Position numbers and translations under genes: made by a program. Shown here one piece after another: positions 63,652 to 64,000 of a DNA stretch of 64,000 nt; the stretch's first letter is position 1, and each line of letters begins with the position of its first letter. Under the pieces are notes generated by a model, which saw only the letters and a program-made list of their open reading frames with translations, did no database searches and was not told where the DNA came from. This DNA comes from Pseudomonas sp. IAC-BECa141 (lineage in GTDB: Bacteria > Pseudomonadota > Gammaproteobacteria > Pseudomonadales > Pseudomonadaceae). The stretch covers positions 2,356,001 to 2,420,000 of the forward strand of contig NZ_CP065410.1 in the NCBI RefSeq assembly GCF_020544405.1. The letters run 5' to 3'.

Positions 63652-64000
63652 ATGACCATGACCCGCAACGACTGGGAACAACGCTTCCAGTCCCTGACCC
63701 TCGAATCCCGTGCCTTCATCAACGGCGAATACCGCCCGGCCATCAGCGGCGACACCTTCGAATGTCTGAGCCCCGTCGACGGCCGTTTCCTGGCCTCCGT
63801 CGCCAGCACCGATGAAGCCGACGCCAACCTCGCCGTCGAAGTCGCGCGCCAATCCTTCAACTCCGGCGTGTGGGCCAACAAGGCCCCGGCCGAGCGCAAG
63901 CGCATCCTGATCCGCTTCGCCGATTTGATCCTGCAACACCAGGAAGAACTGGCGCTGCTCGAAACCCTCGACATGGGCAAACCGATCAGCGATTCGATGA
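63652..64000 (+). CDS. aldehyde dehydrogenase (PuuC/KauB-like), 5' part
   Basis: 116 codons from the ATG at 63652 run open to the window edge. The N-terminal segment (AFINGEYRPAISGDTFECLSPVDGR; NSGVWANKAPAERKRILIRFADLI; ALLETLDMGKPISDSM) is that of NAD(P)-dependent aldehyde dehydrogenases acting on gamma-glutamyl-gamma-aminobutyraldehyde or related aminoaldehydes. A second ATG two codons later is an alternative start. The catalytic residues lie outside the window. Confidence 0.88.
   Translation, partial: MTMTRNDWEQRFQSLTLESRAFINGEYRPAISGDTFECLSPVDGRFLASVASTDEADANLAVEVARQSFNSGVWANKAPAERKRILIRFADLILQHQEELALLETLDMGKPISDSM

Noticed and set aside
1..64000. CRISPR arrays, tRNA or rRNA genes, prophage
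   Set aside because: No regularly spaced direct repeats, no cloverleaf or rRNA-like segments and no phage structural or integrase genes were seen.

Overview
The window reads as chromosomal DNA of a Pseudomonas of the P. fluorescens lineage. The grounds are succinylarginine-pathway genes of the aruFG type, an exported-type malate:quinone oxidoreductase, DUF2790 and DUF2388 family proteins, a PE-ligase-polymerase LigD, and two families of Pseudomonas-type REP pairs (GTTCCCACGCTCTGCGTGGGA and GTGGGAGCGAGCTTGCTCGCGA types). Coding density is high. I found no rRNA, tRNA, CRISPR array, prophage or intact insertion sequence.

Left end (1-7.2 kb, minus strand): aruF-aruG for arginine catabolism, then a compact unit of an RpiR-type regulator, an isochorismatase-like hydrolase, a glutamine-synthetase-like ligase, an N-formylglutamate-amidohydrolase-like enzyme and an APC permease. 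This unit looks like a regulated uptake and gamma-glutamylation route for an unidentified amine. From 7.5 to 16.9 kb come a histidine phosphatase and cobF, ftrA with a rhodanese gene, an AotJ-like binding protein with an AotO-like protein but no transporter membrane genes, several exported proteins and mntH. From 17 to 21.6 kb lie an acetoacetate utilisation operon (CoA transferase A and B, thiolase), a LysR regulator and a sirtuin.

The most unusual part is 21.7-32.3 kb. A methyltransferase diverges from an MNIO (DUF692)-DUF2063 pair that has no peptide precursor next to it. A LodB/halogenase-like flavoprotein follows a large protein of no family I recognise, split by one frameshift. A two-component system then diverges from two small secreted cysteine-containing proteins and a DipZ thiol-disulfide protein. 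One operator layout, TGTATC-N4-TGTATC-N12-GGATAC, occurs twice in front of the two-component system and once in front of the MNIO pair. This suggests a shared regulon, and possibly that the distant small secreted proteins are MNIO substrates.

From 32.5 to 49 kb are mixed housekeeping and accessory genes: phosphatidylcholine synthase, a haem-oxygenase-like iron enzyme paired with a methyltransferase, ligD, a chemoreceptor, mqo, a 27-residue membrane protein, a CAP-domain protein and an exported aldo/keto reductase. From 49 to 53 kb lies a Tat-exported molybdenum aldehyde oxidoreductase operon (paoABC type), followed by small lipoprotein and hypothetical genes and thpR. The right end (56.5-64 kb) is a polyamine region: PotFGHI-type ABC transporter, gamma-glutamyl-GABA hydrolase, gamma-glutamylpolyamine synthetase and the start of an aldehyde dehydrogenase, which together form a putrescine uptake and Puu-type degradation pathway.
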